In this document: one piece after another, positions 1 to 7,697 of the stretch
Layout: each line of letters begins with the position of its first letter
How positions within the stretch are numbered: the stretch's first letter is position 1
From: JBBTCX01 sp964494205
Lineage (GTDB): Bacteria > Planctomycetota > Phycisphaerae > UBA1845
Direction of reading: 5' to 3'
Assembly: GCA_964494205.1 (NCBI GenBank)
Contig: CAZBRD010000014.1
Location: 1-64,000 of the forward strand
Length of the DNA stretch: 64,000 nt
The notes under the pieces: model-generated
What the model was told of the DNA's origin: nothing
The model's database searches: none
The model's input: the letters and a program-made list of their open reading frames with translations, nothing else
Position numbers and translations under genes: made by a program

Positions 1-83
1 TACCAGAGAATCAAAGAGTACCTAAGAGCAGCCTAAAACTGCTCAGTTTGAGTAAATTAGGATAGTTTTCAGGAACCAGCACC

Positions 84-707
84 ATGTGCATGATTCTCTT
101 CATTCTAGCCGCCTCCATGCCGAGCTTCGGCGGCATCAACGACAACCCCAACAAGACATGTAATTGCGAAGAGAATAGGAAGAAAGACGGCTGGTGCTCG
201 GTTTGCAAAAAGGGATACCTGGCTGGTCTCGAGATCAAGTCGGCGCTGCTTTTCGAAACGATGGACGCGCATGGACACGACGTTCAGGTTGAGCGGTTTA
301 TTTGCGAAACCTGCAAAAAGTCCTATGCATCGGACGGATACTGCGAACAATGTCGCATCGGCTTTGTCAAGCAGCGGGCATTTCTTTCGCGGCTAACCTA
401 CGAGATCGCACGAGGCAAGCACGTCGTGATCGAAGAGCTGCCATGCGAGAACTGCAAGAAGATGGCCGCCAAGTACGGTTGGTGTGAAGAATGCGGATGC
501 GGGTTTGTCGGCCATGTGGCCATTACCGAGCGACCCACTTACGCGATCGTCGAGACTGAGTGGAAGAAGCTACTGTCGGCGATCGAACTCATCTCAAAGT
601 GTGAGACGTGCGGCTTGGCCTACTTCACCGGCGGCAAGTGCCTGAAATGCAACCTCTCCTACAAGACCGGCCAAGCGGTTGAGATGACCACGAAGCCATC
701 AGGCTGA
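84..707 (+). CDS. Exported Cys-rich protein with repeated CxxC zinc-ribbon-like motifs
   Basis: This 207-residue protein opens with a short hydrophobic stretch (MCMILFILAASMPSFGG) that could be a signal peptide or membrane anchor. The rest holds about four copies of a unit built from two CxxC pairs separated by a short GW/GY-C turn (CSVCKKGY, CETCKKSY...CEQCRIGF, CENCKK...CEECGCGF, CETCGLAY...CLKCNLSY). Paired CxxC knuckles of this kind normally bind zinc, so a repeated treble of zinc ribbons is inferred. A weak CAGGA ribosome site lies about 10 bases before the ATG. It ends only a few bases from the convergent gene downstream. I do not recognise a named family and no function can be assigned. 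Confidence 0.7.
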   Translation: MCMILFILAASMPSFGGINDNPNKTCNCEENRKKDGWCSVCKKGYLAGLEIKSALLFETMDAHGHDVQVERFICETCKKSYASDGYCEQCRIGFVKQRAFLSRLTYEIARGKHVVIEELPCENCKKMAAKYGWCEECGCGFVGHVAITERPTYAIVETEWKKLLSAIELISKCETCGLAYFTGGKCLKCNLSYKTGQAVEMTTKPSG

Positions 708-715
708 AGACGAGC

Positions 716-1351
716 TTAGTGAGCCAACTGCGGAGAGCGCCTGCGCAACGCGACAGTACCTGCGACGAGTATCAACAGTGCTAACACCGTCATGGTCCAG
801 GTGGATGCCGCCGGAACGGGTGGTCCTGCGTTCACCGAACCCATCACCCCAGCGAAGTTTGTCGGAGTATTTGGAACGAGCTCAAAAGTCTCGGTTGCCC
901 AGTTTAGAATGTGAATCGCGTTTACACCGTCGTCCGGCAGCTGAGCGCCGGTGAAAGTAAACTCGTCATAGTTCAGCGTGGGCTCCCACTCAATCGTGTC
1001 GCCTGTAACGGCGAAGAAATTGGCGGGAATGATATGGTCAGGAGTAGGTGCGCCGGGAAGGGAAGCGAATGCAGGTGTGGCGAACAACAGGTATTTGTCC
1101 AACGTGCTGCCGACAAGATTCGTCGGGATGTTAAAAATGTTACCCGTCTGCACGCTCTTCATTTTCTTATTGGCCAAGGCATTTTCAGTAGACGAATTGC
1201 AACACTCGTGCAGCTCGATGAACTGCACGGTTCCATCCGCGTTGCTGTAAATCTCGCTGATGCGCCATAAGTGCGAGGCAGCGTGCGTGGAATTGTGGAG
1301 GGCAAGGATTGCCAAACCGAGAAATGCGACGAACCATGTTCTCTTAAGCAT
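716..1351 (-). CDS. Exported protein with VPAASTW-type C-terminal sorting tail
   Basis: The start is placed at the ATG beginning MLKRTWFVAFLGLAILAL, because GGGGGA sits just upstream and a signal peptide ending near HAA follows; the frame is open further upstream but those starts have no such support. The mature part (about 150 residues) has a pattern common in lamin-tail-like or choice-of-anchor secreted proteins (SEIYSNADGTVQFIELHE). The C-terminus is VPAASTWTMTVLALL followed by a hydrophobic helix and RRR, the layout of IPTL/PEP-CTERM sorting signals that are cleaved and processed by exosortase-like enzymes. No exosortase is in the window. It is a relative in tail type to the protein at 35766-36533. 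Confidence 0.75.
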   Translation of the reverse strand: MLKRTWFVAFLGLAILALHNSTHAASHLWRISEIYSNADGTVQFIELHECCNSSTENALANKKMKSVQTGNIFNIPTNLVGSTLDKYLLFATPAFASLPGAPTPDHIIPANFFAVTGDTIEWEPTLNYDEFTFTGAQLPDDGVNAIHILNWATETFELVPNTPTNFAGVMGSVNAGPPVPAASTWTMTVLALLILVAGTVALRRRSPQLAH

Positions 1352-1562
1352 TGTGTCCCCCATTCGAAAAAATGAAGCCCAATTACTCGTACTCGCGGAA
1401 AACTGATCTCTGAATTCGTAACTTTTCGTGTAACGCAAGTCAACAGAATTCGACCGTCGTAAACTACGAATCGATTGCGACATGGCGGTCACGTGGTTAG
1501 ATTGCTCTATTAACCACACGATTGTGGCCTACTTTCAGAATTGGCGTTAGGGAGGATGTCTC

Positions 1563-1973
1563 ATGTTCACGATTCCCTTGCAGAAAATCCGAAATTTGTG
1601 CGCAATCAGCCTTTGCTTGTTGGTTATTCCGCTTGGCTGCAGTGACAAAAAAAAGTCGAGCGAGGAGATCATCGCGCTCGAGGGAAAAATAGAGAAGATT
1701 GATGCCAAACCGGACGGCACCGGGAAGATCACCGTCATTTTCCGTGACAAGAAGAACATAGAAATGCCCGGCGTCGGCGAGGTGACACCGGAAACCGAGA
1801 TTCTGATCAACGGGGCTGTGGCGAAACTGAGCGACCTTAAGGTCGGTGAGCGCGTTCGCGGCCAAGTGAAAGTCATCAAAGAGAACAACGAGCGCAAGCA
1901 GATTGCCTTGAAGATTTCAGCGGAGCGAACGGAGCTGACCAAGCCGGCAGAGACCCCTACAGACGGCAAATAG
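1563..1973 (+). CDS. Predicted lipoprotein, small beta-domain
   Basis: A 136-residue protein with a clear lipoprotein signal peptide: positively charged N-terminus, hydrophobic core and lipobox VIPLGC, so Cys at about residue 26 should be lipidated. The mature part is charged and carries an alternating beta-strand pattern (GKIEKIDAKPDGTGKITVIF...VTPETEILINGAVAKLSDLKVGERVRGQVKV), reminiscent of small OB/DUF5666-like domains that appear in bacterial lipoproteins. An excellent ribosome site (GGGAGGA) lies about 8 bases before the ATG. Function unknown; envelope location is the only firm inference. Confidence 0.75.
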   Translation: MFTIPLQKIRNLCAISLCLLVIPLGCSDKKKSSEEIIALEGKIEKIDAKPDGTGKITVIFRDKKNIEMPGVGEVTPETEILINGAVAKLSDLKVGERVRGQVKVIKENNERKQIALKISAERTELTKPAETPTDGK

Positions 1974-2037
1974 CACCCGACTCGGAACGCGGTGGACGAA
2001 TGGAAGAGGCATTGGTTGTTTGCAGAGACGTAAACAT

Positions 2038-2934
2038 ATGAGAGTGGTTCAAGGAAATTCCATTCTTGGGCTTCCCGTCGCGGTGTTGATTCTTGCGTTC
2101 CTTCTCGCAGCGGTAAGCGACACGAAGGCAGGCGAAACTGTTCTTCGGATCGAAGGATCTGATCGATTAGCCCCCTTGGTGAAGAAGCTGGGAGAGAATT
2201 ACTCGCAGACGCACCCGGACTTCAAAGTGGAAGTGAAGAGTTCAGCTCCGAATGCAGCGGTCTTTCAGCTTGCCGCAGGAAAATGTGATATCGCTCTCGT
2301 CGATCGCCCGTTGCGCGACGAGGAAATTCACCGGATTCGCAACACCGCAAAGAAGGAACCGGTCGCGATCCCGATTGCCATGGACGCAGTCGTGATGCTG
2401 GTGCACCCGGAAAACCCGCTGGACTCACTCACGCTCAAGCAGGTTGCGGAAATCTGGTCCTACAAAGTGCGCAAGTGGCCCGAACTCGGCGTGCCGTTTG
2501 AAGATAAAGACATTAAGCGCATCGGTCTCGAACCGGATTCCGGTGCGATCGACATCATCGTGCAGCGCAGCATGGGCGGCAAAGGTTTCGCCAAATCGGA
2601 AAGCACGAAATTCACCGCGACCGACGTGGCCAATGAAGTGACCCGAAACAAATTGTCGGTGGGTTTCGCAAGCATTGGCGATTTTCTGACCGCCAAGATG
2701 CTGCCGATTCGACTTGACGATTCGTCGCCGCCAATCAAACCTTCGCTCGAAACCGTAAAGTCCCGGAAGTACCCATTAGCGCAATATCTTTATTTAGTCT
2801 TTCCAGGTGAGCCTAGTGGAACGGCGAAGGAGTTCATGAGTTTTGCAATTTCAACCGAAGGGCAACTGGTCGTGAGCAGTTCTCTACCTGGGCCGATTCC
2901 GCTCCCTTTTGCAGGAACTTTTGCCTGTCCTTGA
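2038..2934 (+). CDS. PstS-like phosphate-type periplasmic binding protein
   Basis: About 298 residues. The ATG at 2038 is preferred over an in-frame TTG 18 bases earlier. A signal peptide (VAVLILAFLLAAVSDTKAGE) is followed by a PBP-like domain of the PstS family: LRIEGSDRLAPLVKKLGENY at the start, a middle CDIALVDRPLRDEE segment, and GLEPDSGAIDIIVQRSMGG, which corresponds to the phosphate-binding loop region. Family members bind phosphate or related oxyanions for an ABC transporter or act as sensors. No pstCAB or phoU genes are next to it, so this is a stand-alone copy and the ligand is unproven. It is separated from the lipoprotein upstream by 64 bases and may share its transcript. Confidence 0.75.
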   Translation: MRVVQGNSILGLPVAVLILAFLLAAVSDTKAGETVLRIEGSDRLAPLVKKLGENYSQTHPDFKVEVKSSAPNAAVFQLAAGKCDIALVDRPLRDEEIHRIRNTAKKEPVAIPIAMDAVVMLVHPENPLDSLTLKQVAEIWSYKVRKWPELGVPFEDKDIKRIGLEPDSGAIDIIVQRSMGGKGFAKSESTKFTATDVANEVTRNKLSVGFASIGDFLTAKMLPIRLDDSSPPIKPSLETVKSRKYPLAQYLYLVFPGEPSGTAKEFMSFAISTEGQLVVSSSLPGPIPLPFAGTFACP

Positions 2935-3046
2935 TGTGTACTGAAAAGAGCTGCATGTAAGAATGCGGGCCCCTTGCTTCATCGAGAACATTCGGTGAGA
3001 TACAGCCAATCTAACCGATTACTCAAGCACCCTATGCAAAAACAAA

Positions 3047-3073
3047 ACCGGCGAGGCACATGGCCTCGCCGGT
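3047..3073 (-). terminator. Intrinsic terminator for the minus-strand gene at 3204-3494
   Basis: A perfect 11-bp stem (ACCGGCGAGGC/GCCTCGCCGGT) with a 5-base loop. Read on the minus strand it is followed by TTTGTTTTTG, a good U-tract; on the plus strand the following bases are only weakly T-rich, although it could also stop the plus-strand gene ending at 2934. Confidence 0.75.
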
Positions 3074-3110
3074 CTCATTTCTCATTCGCGCGGACAATTG
3101 GTTCCGCTGC

Positions 3111-3173
3111 GAGAACCGGTCGCTTGCGCTTCCGGTTCTCAGAGGCCGCTCCCTTGCGGTCGCGGTTCTGATT
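3111..3173. repeat. Hairpin plus copy of the GCTCCCTTGCGG dispersed repeat
   Basis: Positions 3111-3140 form a hairpin with a perfect 9-bp stem (GAGAACCGG/CCGGTTCTC). Positions 3146-3173 are a 28-base word (core GCTCCCTTGCGGTCGCGG, ending TTCTGATT) found again, identical or with one change, at 37154-37181 and 38056-38083. No gene occupies this strip. Confidence 0.8.
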
Positions 3174-3203
3174 GGAAGGCGGGTGGAACCCGCAATGGTG
3201 ATC

Positions 3204-3494
3204 TTAGAAGTTCACCCAAACGTCGAAGTTCGACGCGAGCAAACGGGCCTTGGTCACCGGGATGTACGGATCGGTGCAGAGCTTGGTCACGAACAACGGC
3301 TCATTGCCGATGATGTTGACGAGCGGCGAACGGCCGGGGGCCACGCCGTCATCCGGAACGCGGAGAAGGTGACCGCTCCAGTTGCAGATGTAGCAACCGG
3401 GCTCATTGATTTGCTCGAACGGGATCATCTGGCACTGGCCACCCTGAGCATAACCGTACTGACCTTGATTCTGGTGCGCAACTGATGTTGCCAT
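3204..3494 (-). CDS. Small protein of unknown function, strong translation signals
   Basis: A 96-residue protein with a near-perfect ribosome site (AAAGGAGG) 6 bases before the ATG and a strong intrinsic terminator about 130 bases after the stop, both suggesting a well-expressed monocistronic gene. The sequence has a Gln/Gly-rich head (QNQGQYGYAQGGQCQ) and a compact core with GCYICNWSGHLLRVP and DPYIPVTKARLLASNFDVWVNF. There is no signal peptide or membrane helix. Three Cys lie in the first half (one CxxC pair), so metal binding is possible. I do not recognise the family. Confidence 0.75.
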   Translation of the reverse strand: MATSVAHQNQGQYGYAQGGQCQMIPFEQINEPGCYICNWSGHLLRVPDDGVAPGRSPLVNIIGNEPLFVTKLCTDPYIPVTKARLLASNFDVWVNF

Positions 3495-3833
3495 GGAGCT
3501 CCTCCTTTGGAATAAGGGAACTATCCTCTGACGTTTTCAAACGCCGGAAACACATTTCACTGATTCGCCGCGCTGATTGGGTGACTAATGGTCGATTGAC
3601 CCTGTCCGCGAAACGAACCAACTAATGCGTCTATCGGCGGAAAAAACGGACCAGTGAAATTGCAGACCAACTGCATTCCCCAGATGTGAAGGATCAGTTG
3701 CAAATGTGTCGCAGTGCCGCGCCTGGACGAGGAACGTCTTGAAATGAGCTAATAATCGGCCCAGACCTTCGGCGTTTTATGGGAACCGCAACCGCAGTCT
3801 GGAGGCATTAATCCTTGGCAATTGGCGCGGCGG
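3495..3833. other. Intergenic region, 339 bases
   Basis: Contains the upstream region of the small minus-strand gene at 3204-3494. I see no convincing ORF, RNA gene or palindrome; open frames here lack ribosome sites and composition support. Confidence 0.5.
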
Positions 3834-4100
3834 TCAGCCCAAAGGGGCAGCCAGCAGCTTTCGACGGCAGGAATCGCAAAGATCAAAGCGGAACAGCCGG
3901 TATGTTTGGTCTTCGATCTCGTCAGGGTCTGCCTGCGAGAGTTCCTCTAAAACCTGTTCCATCGACGATTGACCCGACTCAAGGTCTTTCGTGAGATCGA
4001 TGTGGCCCGCGGCTGCGTAGACCTCAATTTTGACGATGTACCGCCGAGCGTCGTCCGCCCCCATCGCGAGCCCACATTTGTCACACTGGTATCGAATCAC
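3834..4100 (-). CDS. Small zinc-ribbon protein downstream of trpD
   Basis: Read from a GTG at 4100 this is 88 residues: VIRYQCDKCGLAMGADDARRYIVKIEVYAAAG...DEIEDQTYRLFRFDLCDSCRRKLLAAPLG. The first and last CxxC pairs (CDKC and CDSC) should together bind one zinc. A GGGAG lies about 10 bases before the GTG; the open frame extends to an ATG at 4202 but that stretch overlaps trpD and looks unlike the rest. The trpD stop is 69 bases upstream on the same strand, so co-transcription is likely. Function unknown. Confidence 0.65.
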   Translation of the reverse strand: MIRYQCDKCGLAMGADDARRYIVKIEVYAAAGHIDLTKDLESGQSSMEQVLEELSQADPDEIEDQTYRLFRFDLCDSCRRKLLAAPLG

Positions 4101-4168
4101 GGCATCGTTGCTCCCAATCTTGTGCACAAGCGTATTCGAGATGAGGGAGATTGTGGAGGTGTGATAGG

Positions 4169-5194
4169 TTAACCTTGCGATTTTGGCGCAAGCATTCGCC
4201 ACTGTTTCAGTGTATTTGCTGCTGAGCCATTTTCGATCGCTTGCGTGGCTCTCGCAATACCATCTTTGAGGTTATCCGTGACTCCCGCGACGAGGATAGC
4301 AGCACCTGCGTTGAAAACGGCGTGATTTCGCGGGGCTCCTGATACACCATTGAGGATATCCTCTATTTTGCGAGCACTTTCCTGCGGCGATTCTACGAGC
4401 AAGCTGTCGAGTGTCTCGCGCGACAATTCGACTTCATCGGGCGTGATGGTGAATCGGCGAATCCCGACCTGAGTTACCTCAGCCACCGTCGCTTCTCCTG
4501 TTATCGTGAGGTCGCAGAGGCCATCTGATCCATGGACGACCCACGCATGCACCGCACCAAGTCTGTGCAGCGCGTTGGCCATGATGTCGACAAGATCGAC
4601 GCGCGGAACTCCGAGGAGTTGTCGCTTCGCACCTGCGGGGTTGGTCAACGGCCCAAGCAGATTGAAAATCGTACGAATCGGCAACGCCTGGCGAACGGGT
4701 GCGGCGTACTTCATCGCCGGGTGTAGATTGCGTGCATTGAGATATCCGATGTGAATTTCGCGAAGGCAGCGCTCAACGATTTCCGTCGGCGCGTCGACGT
4801 TGATGCCGAGATGATCGAGCACTTCCGTGCTTCCGCTCACGCGGGTGGCGGACCGATTGCCGTGCTTGGCAACGATCGCGCCGGCGGCTGCGGCAATGAT
4901 CGCGGCTGCGGTAGACGTATTGAACGTGCTGATTCCATCGCCGCCGGTTCCGCATGTATCGATGCAGTCGGGGTGTGCCTTGATCCTGATCGATCTGGCA
5001 CGCATGGCCTCTGCCGCACCGACCAGTTCGTCGACCGATTCGCCTTTCGTAGCGATCGCGCCGAGGATTGCAGCCAATTCCGTTTCAGAAATCAGACCCG
5101 ACATGACGGCGTCAAACGTAATGCGTGATTGCTCGCGCGTGAGATCGCGACGCTGCGTGAGCTGGGTGAGTATGGGTTTGATGTCAAAGGTCAT
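4169..5194 (-). CDS. trpD: Anthranilate phosphoribosyltransferase
   Basis: Transfers the phosphoribosyl group of PRPP to anthranilate in tryptophan synthesis. The 341-residue length is normal. Family motifs are all present: CGTGGDG and FNTST near the PRPP pocket, KHGNR, HPAMKYAAPVRQAL and NLLGPLTNPAG. The start is taken as MTFDIKPILTQL, the usual N-terminus; an in-frame start 33 bases further up would add residues not seen in the family. No other trp gene is adjacent, so the pathway genes are dispersed. It is divergent from mnmE across a 159-base gap that must hold both promoters. Confidence 0.95.
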   Translation of the reverse strand: MTFDIKPILTQLTQRRDLTREQSRITFDAVMSGLISETELAAILGAIATKGESVDELVGAAEAMRARSIRIKAHPDCIDTCGTGGDGISTFNTSTAAAIIAAAAGAIVAKHGNRSATRVSGSTEVLDHLGINVDAPTEIVERCLREIHIGYLNARNLHPAMKYAAPVRQALPIRTIFNLLGPLTNPAGAKRQLLGVPRVDLVDIMANALHRLGAVHAWVVHGSDGLCDLTITGEATVAEVTQVGIRRFTITPDEVELSRETLDSLLVESPQESARKIEDILNGVSGAPRNHAVFNAGAAILVAGVTDNLKDGIARATQAIENGSAANTLKQWRMLAPKSQG

Positions 5195-5353
5195 GCCGTG
5201 TGTCCAATGGACTGATACTGATACCATCGGTCGAACAAACCGCTACCGAGAATTGTTGGTATCATAACCGCACGTGGCCCGCTGCATGCGGCCCGACAAG
5301 CTGAGAATTGTATGACGCTTTTGAAACCGCAGAGATTGCGCACCTGATACAAA

Positions 5354-6802
5354 ATGATTGATCGACTGGACGAAACCATTGTGGCGATTTCGTCGGCTGC
5401 GGGCGTTGCGCCGCTCGGGATCGTTCGCCTCACCGGTCCCAACTCGATTGCGATCGCGGACAAAATGGTCCGGCTCGATGATGGCCGGCGTTTGGGCAAT
5501 CGAGCAGGTTGGGAGCAGGTGCGCGGCGAGATTCTGCTCGCTGAAGGCCTTTCGGTTCCAGCAAACGTGCTGATTTTTCGCGCACCACGAAGTTACACGA
5601 GGCAGGATTTGATCGAGATACACACCATCGGATCGCCGGTTGTGCTTGAAATGGTGCGTAAGCAAGCGATCTCGCTGGGAGCAGTGGCCGCCTTGCCCGG
5701 GGAATTCACCGCGCGGGCGTTCCTGAATGGCGGCATGGACTTGGCGGAGGCTGAGGCTGTCGCCGGACTCATTCGTTCGCAGACCGACTCGCAGCTTCGC
5801 GCATCGCGGCGGCAGCTTGATGGCATGTTGTCGACACTCGTGATGGAAGCGCGAGATGCGCTCGCCGAATTGCTCGCCTTGGTCGAAGCCGACATCGATT
5901 TCGCAGAAGAGCCGATCGAGTTCATCACGCCGTCGGAATTGCAGACGCGATTGAGCGATGTGCGGGCGCGGTTGATAGCAATCGATCGCGGCGCGGTTTC
6001 AGCCGAGCGGCTGGACTCGCTTCCGCGCATCCTGCTGCTGGGACCGCCGAACGCGGGAAAGAGTTCACTGATGAATCGACTGAGCGGAACGAACCGCGCG
6101 ATCTGTGCGGCTGTCGCCGGCACCACGCGCGATGTGCTGTCCGCACCGATTACGCTTGGGCGCGGCGAAGCTATTCTGCTTGATTCAGCAGGAGTTGAAC
6201 CACAAAGGCACAAAGGCACGAAGGCGGCCATGGAGCAAGATGATGGAGACGCTGAGGTCATTCGCAAAGCCATGGAGATGTCGCTGACGGCGGCTGGCGT
6301 GGTTGATCTCGTGTGCGTGGTGGTTGATGCTACCGCTGAAATCGACACTGCATTCATAGAGAAAGTGCAATCGTTGAAACTGCCAAAGTCCATCGTTGTG
6401 GTGAACAAGTGCGATCAGGTGGACGAATCGCAGCGAAACACTTCAATAGAACAATGGCAACAACTTGGGTTCTCTGAAGTGGTGGCCGTAAGCGCACTGC
6501 TCGGAAGTCGCGTCGAGGAATTGCTGAATGCGATGGCCGAAGCGCTCGCATCAGGATTAACCACTGCCTCGGCTGAGGCGGTTGTGCTGAATGAACGACA
6601 AAGGACAGCCATTCGTAGCGCATCAGAAGCTATCGAGCGCGGCGTGCAATTGGCTGGTGACGCGGTTGAAACGGTGGACTGTGCCGACGTGATGGCGTTC
6701 GAGCTTCGCGAAGCGCTCGACCTGCTCGGCGAAATCACCGGCGAAGTAACGACGGAGGACTTGCTGAGTCAGGTTTTCGCGCGGTTTTGTATTGGAAAAT
6801 AG
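5354..6802 (+). CDS. mnmE: tRNA modification GTPase MnmE, with an insertion in the G domain
   Basis: MnmE works with MnmG to install carboxymethylaminomethyl groups on U34 of certain tRNAs. The 482-residue protein has the N-terminal folate-binding domain (DETIVAISSAAGVAPLGIVRLTGP; YTRQDLIEIH; PGEFTARAFLNGGMDLAEAEAV), a helical domain, an inserted Ras-like G domain, and the C-terminal FCIGK motif with its essential Cys. G1 is GPPNAGKSS (about 230-238), G2 TTRD (257-260), G3 DSAG (277-280), G4 NKCD (351-354). Directly after G3, about 14-17 extra residues (around RHKGTKAAMEQDDGD) break the usual switch II spacing; they are encoded by a repeat phrase (6198-6225). The frame is intact, so the protein may still work, but the insertion is odd. 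Confidence 0.93.
   Translation: MIDRLDETIVAISSAAGVAPLGIVRLTGPNSIAIADKMVRLDDGRRLGNRAGWEQVRGEILLAEGLSVPANVLIFRAPRSYTRQDLIEIHTIGSPVVLEMVRKQAISLGAVAALPGEFTARAFLNGGMDLAEAEAVAGLIRSQTDSQLRASRRQLDGMLSTLVMEARDALAELLALVEADIDFAEEPIEFITPSELQTRLSDVRARLIAIDRGAVSAERLDSLPRILLLGPPNAGKSSLMNRLSGTNRAICAAVAGTTRDVLSAPITLGRGEAILLDSAGVEPQRHKGTKAAMEQDDGDAEVIRKAMEMSLTAAGVVDLVCVVVDATAEIDTAFIEKVQSLKLPKSIVVVNKCDQVDESQRNTSIEQWQQLGFSEVVAVSALLGSRVEELLNAMAEALASGLTTASAEAVVLNERQRTAIRSASEAIERGVQLAGDAVETVDCADVMAFELREALDLLGEITGEVTTEDLLSQVFARFCIGK
6198..6225. repeat. CACAAAGGCA-type repeat phrase inside mnmE
   Basis: AACCACAAAGGCACAAAGGC followed by ACGAAGGC is a self-similar phrase (ACAAAGGC twice, then ACGAAGGC). It is in frame in mnmE and encodes NHKGT-like residues next to the G3 motif. 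A cousin phrase (AAAGACGCCAAGGCGCAAAG) lies at 12700-12720 in noncoding DNA. Confidence 0.75.
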
Positions 6803-6832
6803 ATCGCGCGATGAGACAATCGCGCAGGTCAC

Positions 6833-7414
6833 ATGCAATCAAATCCTGACTCATCGACTATCGAGCCGGACTATCGCGTTTTCTGCCCCATGTGTGGTTA
6901 CGAGTTGACACCGATTCCACAGGGCCAATGTTCGGAGTGCGGATTCGGGTATAATCACAAGGCGATTCGGTTTGTGGCAACCGATTTTGCTTTGAATCGC
7001 ATTAGTTCGTATGAAACGGCTATTGTCCTTGCGGCTGCTTCCGCAGCGTGTTTCATAGTCCCCCCTCGCGAAATTTACCTCCTGGGCCGCGCGTTCGTGG
7101 TGATCGGGCTGATCCTTGCGAGTATTAACTGGCGCTATTTTCGGTGGAATGTTTGGACATTCTCGATTGCCGTAGCGATGCCCGCGCTGGGTATGCTTAT
7201 CCTGTGGACGAATATTCTGTTGCACGCGGCAATCATCATGCTGGCGCTATCGGCAGCCGCAGGTTTCTATCATCGAACGGAGTGGCGCTATATCTCGTTA
7301 TCAGTACCCAAACGAATGCTCATTCGAGATGCAACTCACCGGCGCGTGTTTCTGTGCGCCATCCCAATCGCGTTGATTGCAGGAGTCTGGCGAGTCACGC
7401 GCGCAATTCTCTGA
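6833..7414 (+). CDS. Membrane protein with N-terminal zinc ribbon
   Basis: A 193-residue protein with a zinc ribbon at the N-terminus (CPMCGYELTPIPQGQCSECGFGY, residues about 18-40) and then four or so hydrophobic helices (IVLAAASAACFIV, GRAFVVIGLILASI, WTFSIAVAMPALGMLIL, AAIIMLALSAAAG, and VFLCAIPIALIAGVW). Such CxxCxYxL...CxECG ribbons fused to membrane helices are frequent in Planctomycetes. It starts 30 bases after mnmE and may be co-transcribed; it converges on the gene ending at 7415. Function unknown. Confidence 0.75.
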   Translation: MQSNPDSSTIEPDYRVFCPMCGYELTPIPQGQCSECGFGYNHKAIRFVATDFALNRISSYETAIVLAAASAACFIVPPREIYLLGRAFVVIGLILASINWRYFRWNVWTFSIAVAMPALGMLILWTNILLHAAIIMLALSAAAGFYHRTEWRYISLSVPKRMLIRDATHRRVFLCAIPIALIAGVWRVTRAIL

Positions 7415-7669
7415 TCATCGCGTGCATCTCACCACCAAAGCGACCATGATTAAAACACCAAGCATGATCACAATCGGCGTCAGAATGAGGACAAACCAAT
7501 TCCATCTATCGCGTTTTGGGCGTCGAAGTCCGTCGTAGTTTGCTTGTCGCCGTATGATTCGATTGGGACGGCCTTTCTTCCAGGAGAACCAGTCGAGACC
7601 GCCAAGGATCACCTCGGCTATGACCTGACATACGACTTCCGCTAGAAATTCGAGGATCAGTTCCAACAT
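7415..7669 (-). CDS. Small membrane protein downstream of the SPFH pair
   Basis: 84 residues with an amphipathic N-terminus (MLELILEFLAEVVCQVIAEVIL), a basic middle (KKGRPNRIIRRQANYDGLRRPKRDR) and one transmembrane helix near the C-terminus (FVLILTPIVIMLGVLIMVALVV). It begins 28 bases after the SPFH gene on the same strand, so it is probably the last gene of that operon. No strong ribosome site is visible. It may be a membrane partner of the SPFH proteins, but that is inference from position only. Confidence 0.6.
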   Translation of the reverse strand: MLELILEFLAEVVCQVIAEVILGGLDWFSWKKGRPNRIIRRQANYDGLRRPKRDRWNWFVLILTPIVIMLGVLIMVALVVRCTR

Positions 7670-7697
7670 GTCGCTGTTGCGGTCCGCGTAATGGCAA

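Noticed and set aside
2038..2934. A complete phosphate uptake operon
   Set aside because: Only the binding protein is present; no permease, ATPase, phoU or two-component genes flank it.
3060..3485. Plus-strand frame of 141 codons opposite the small gene at 3204-3494
   Set aside because: It runs through a terminator and a dispersed repeat and is antisense to a gene with much better start signals.
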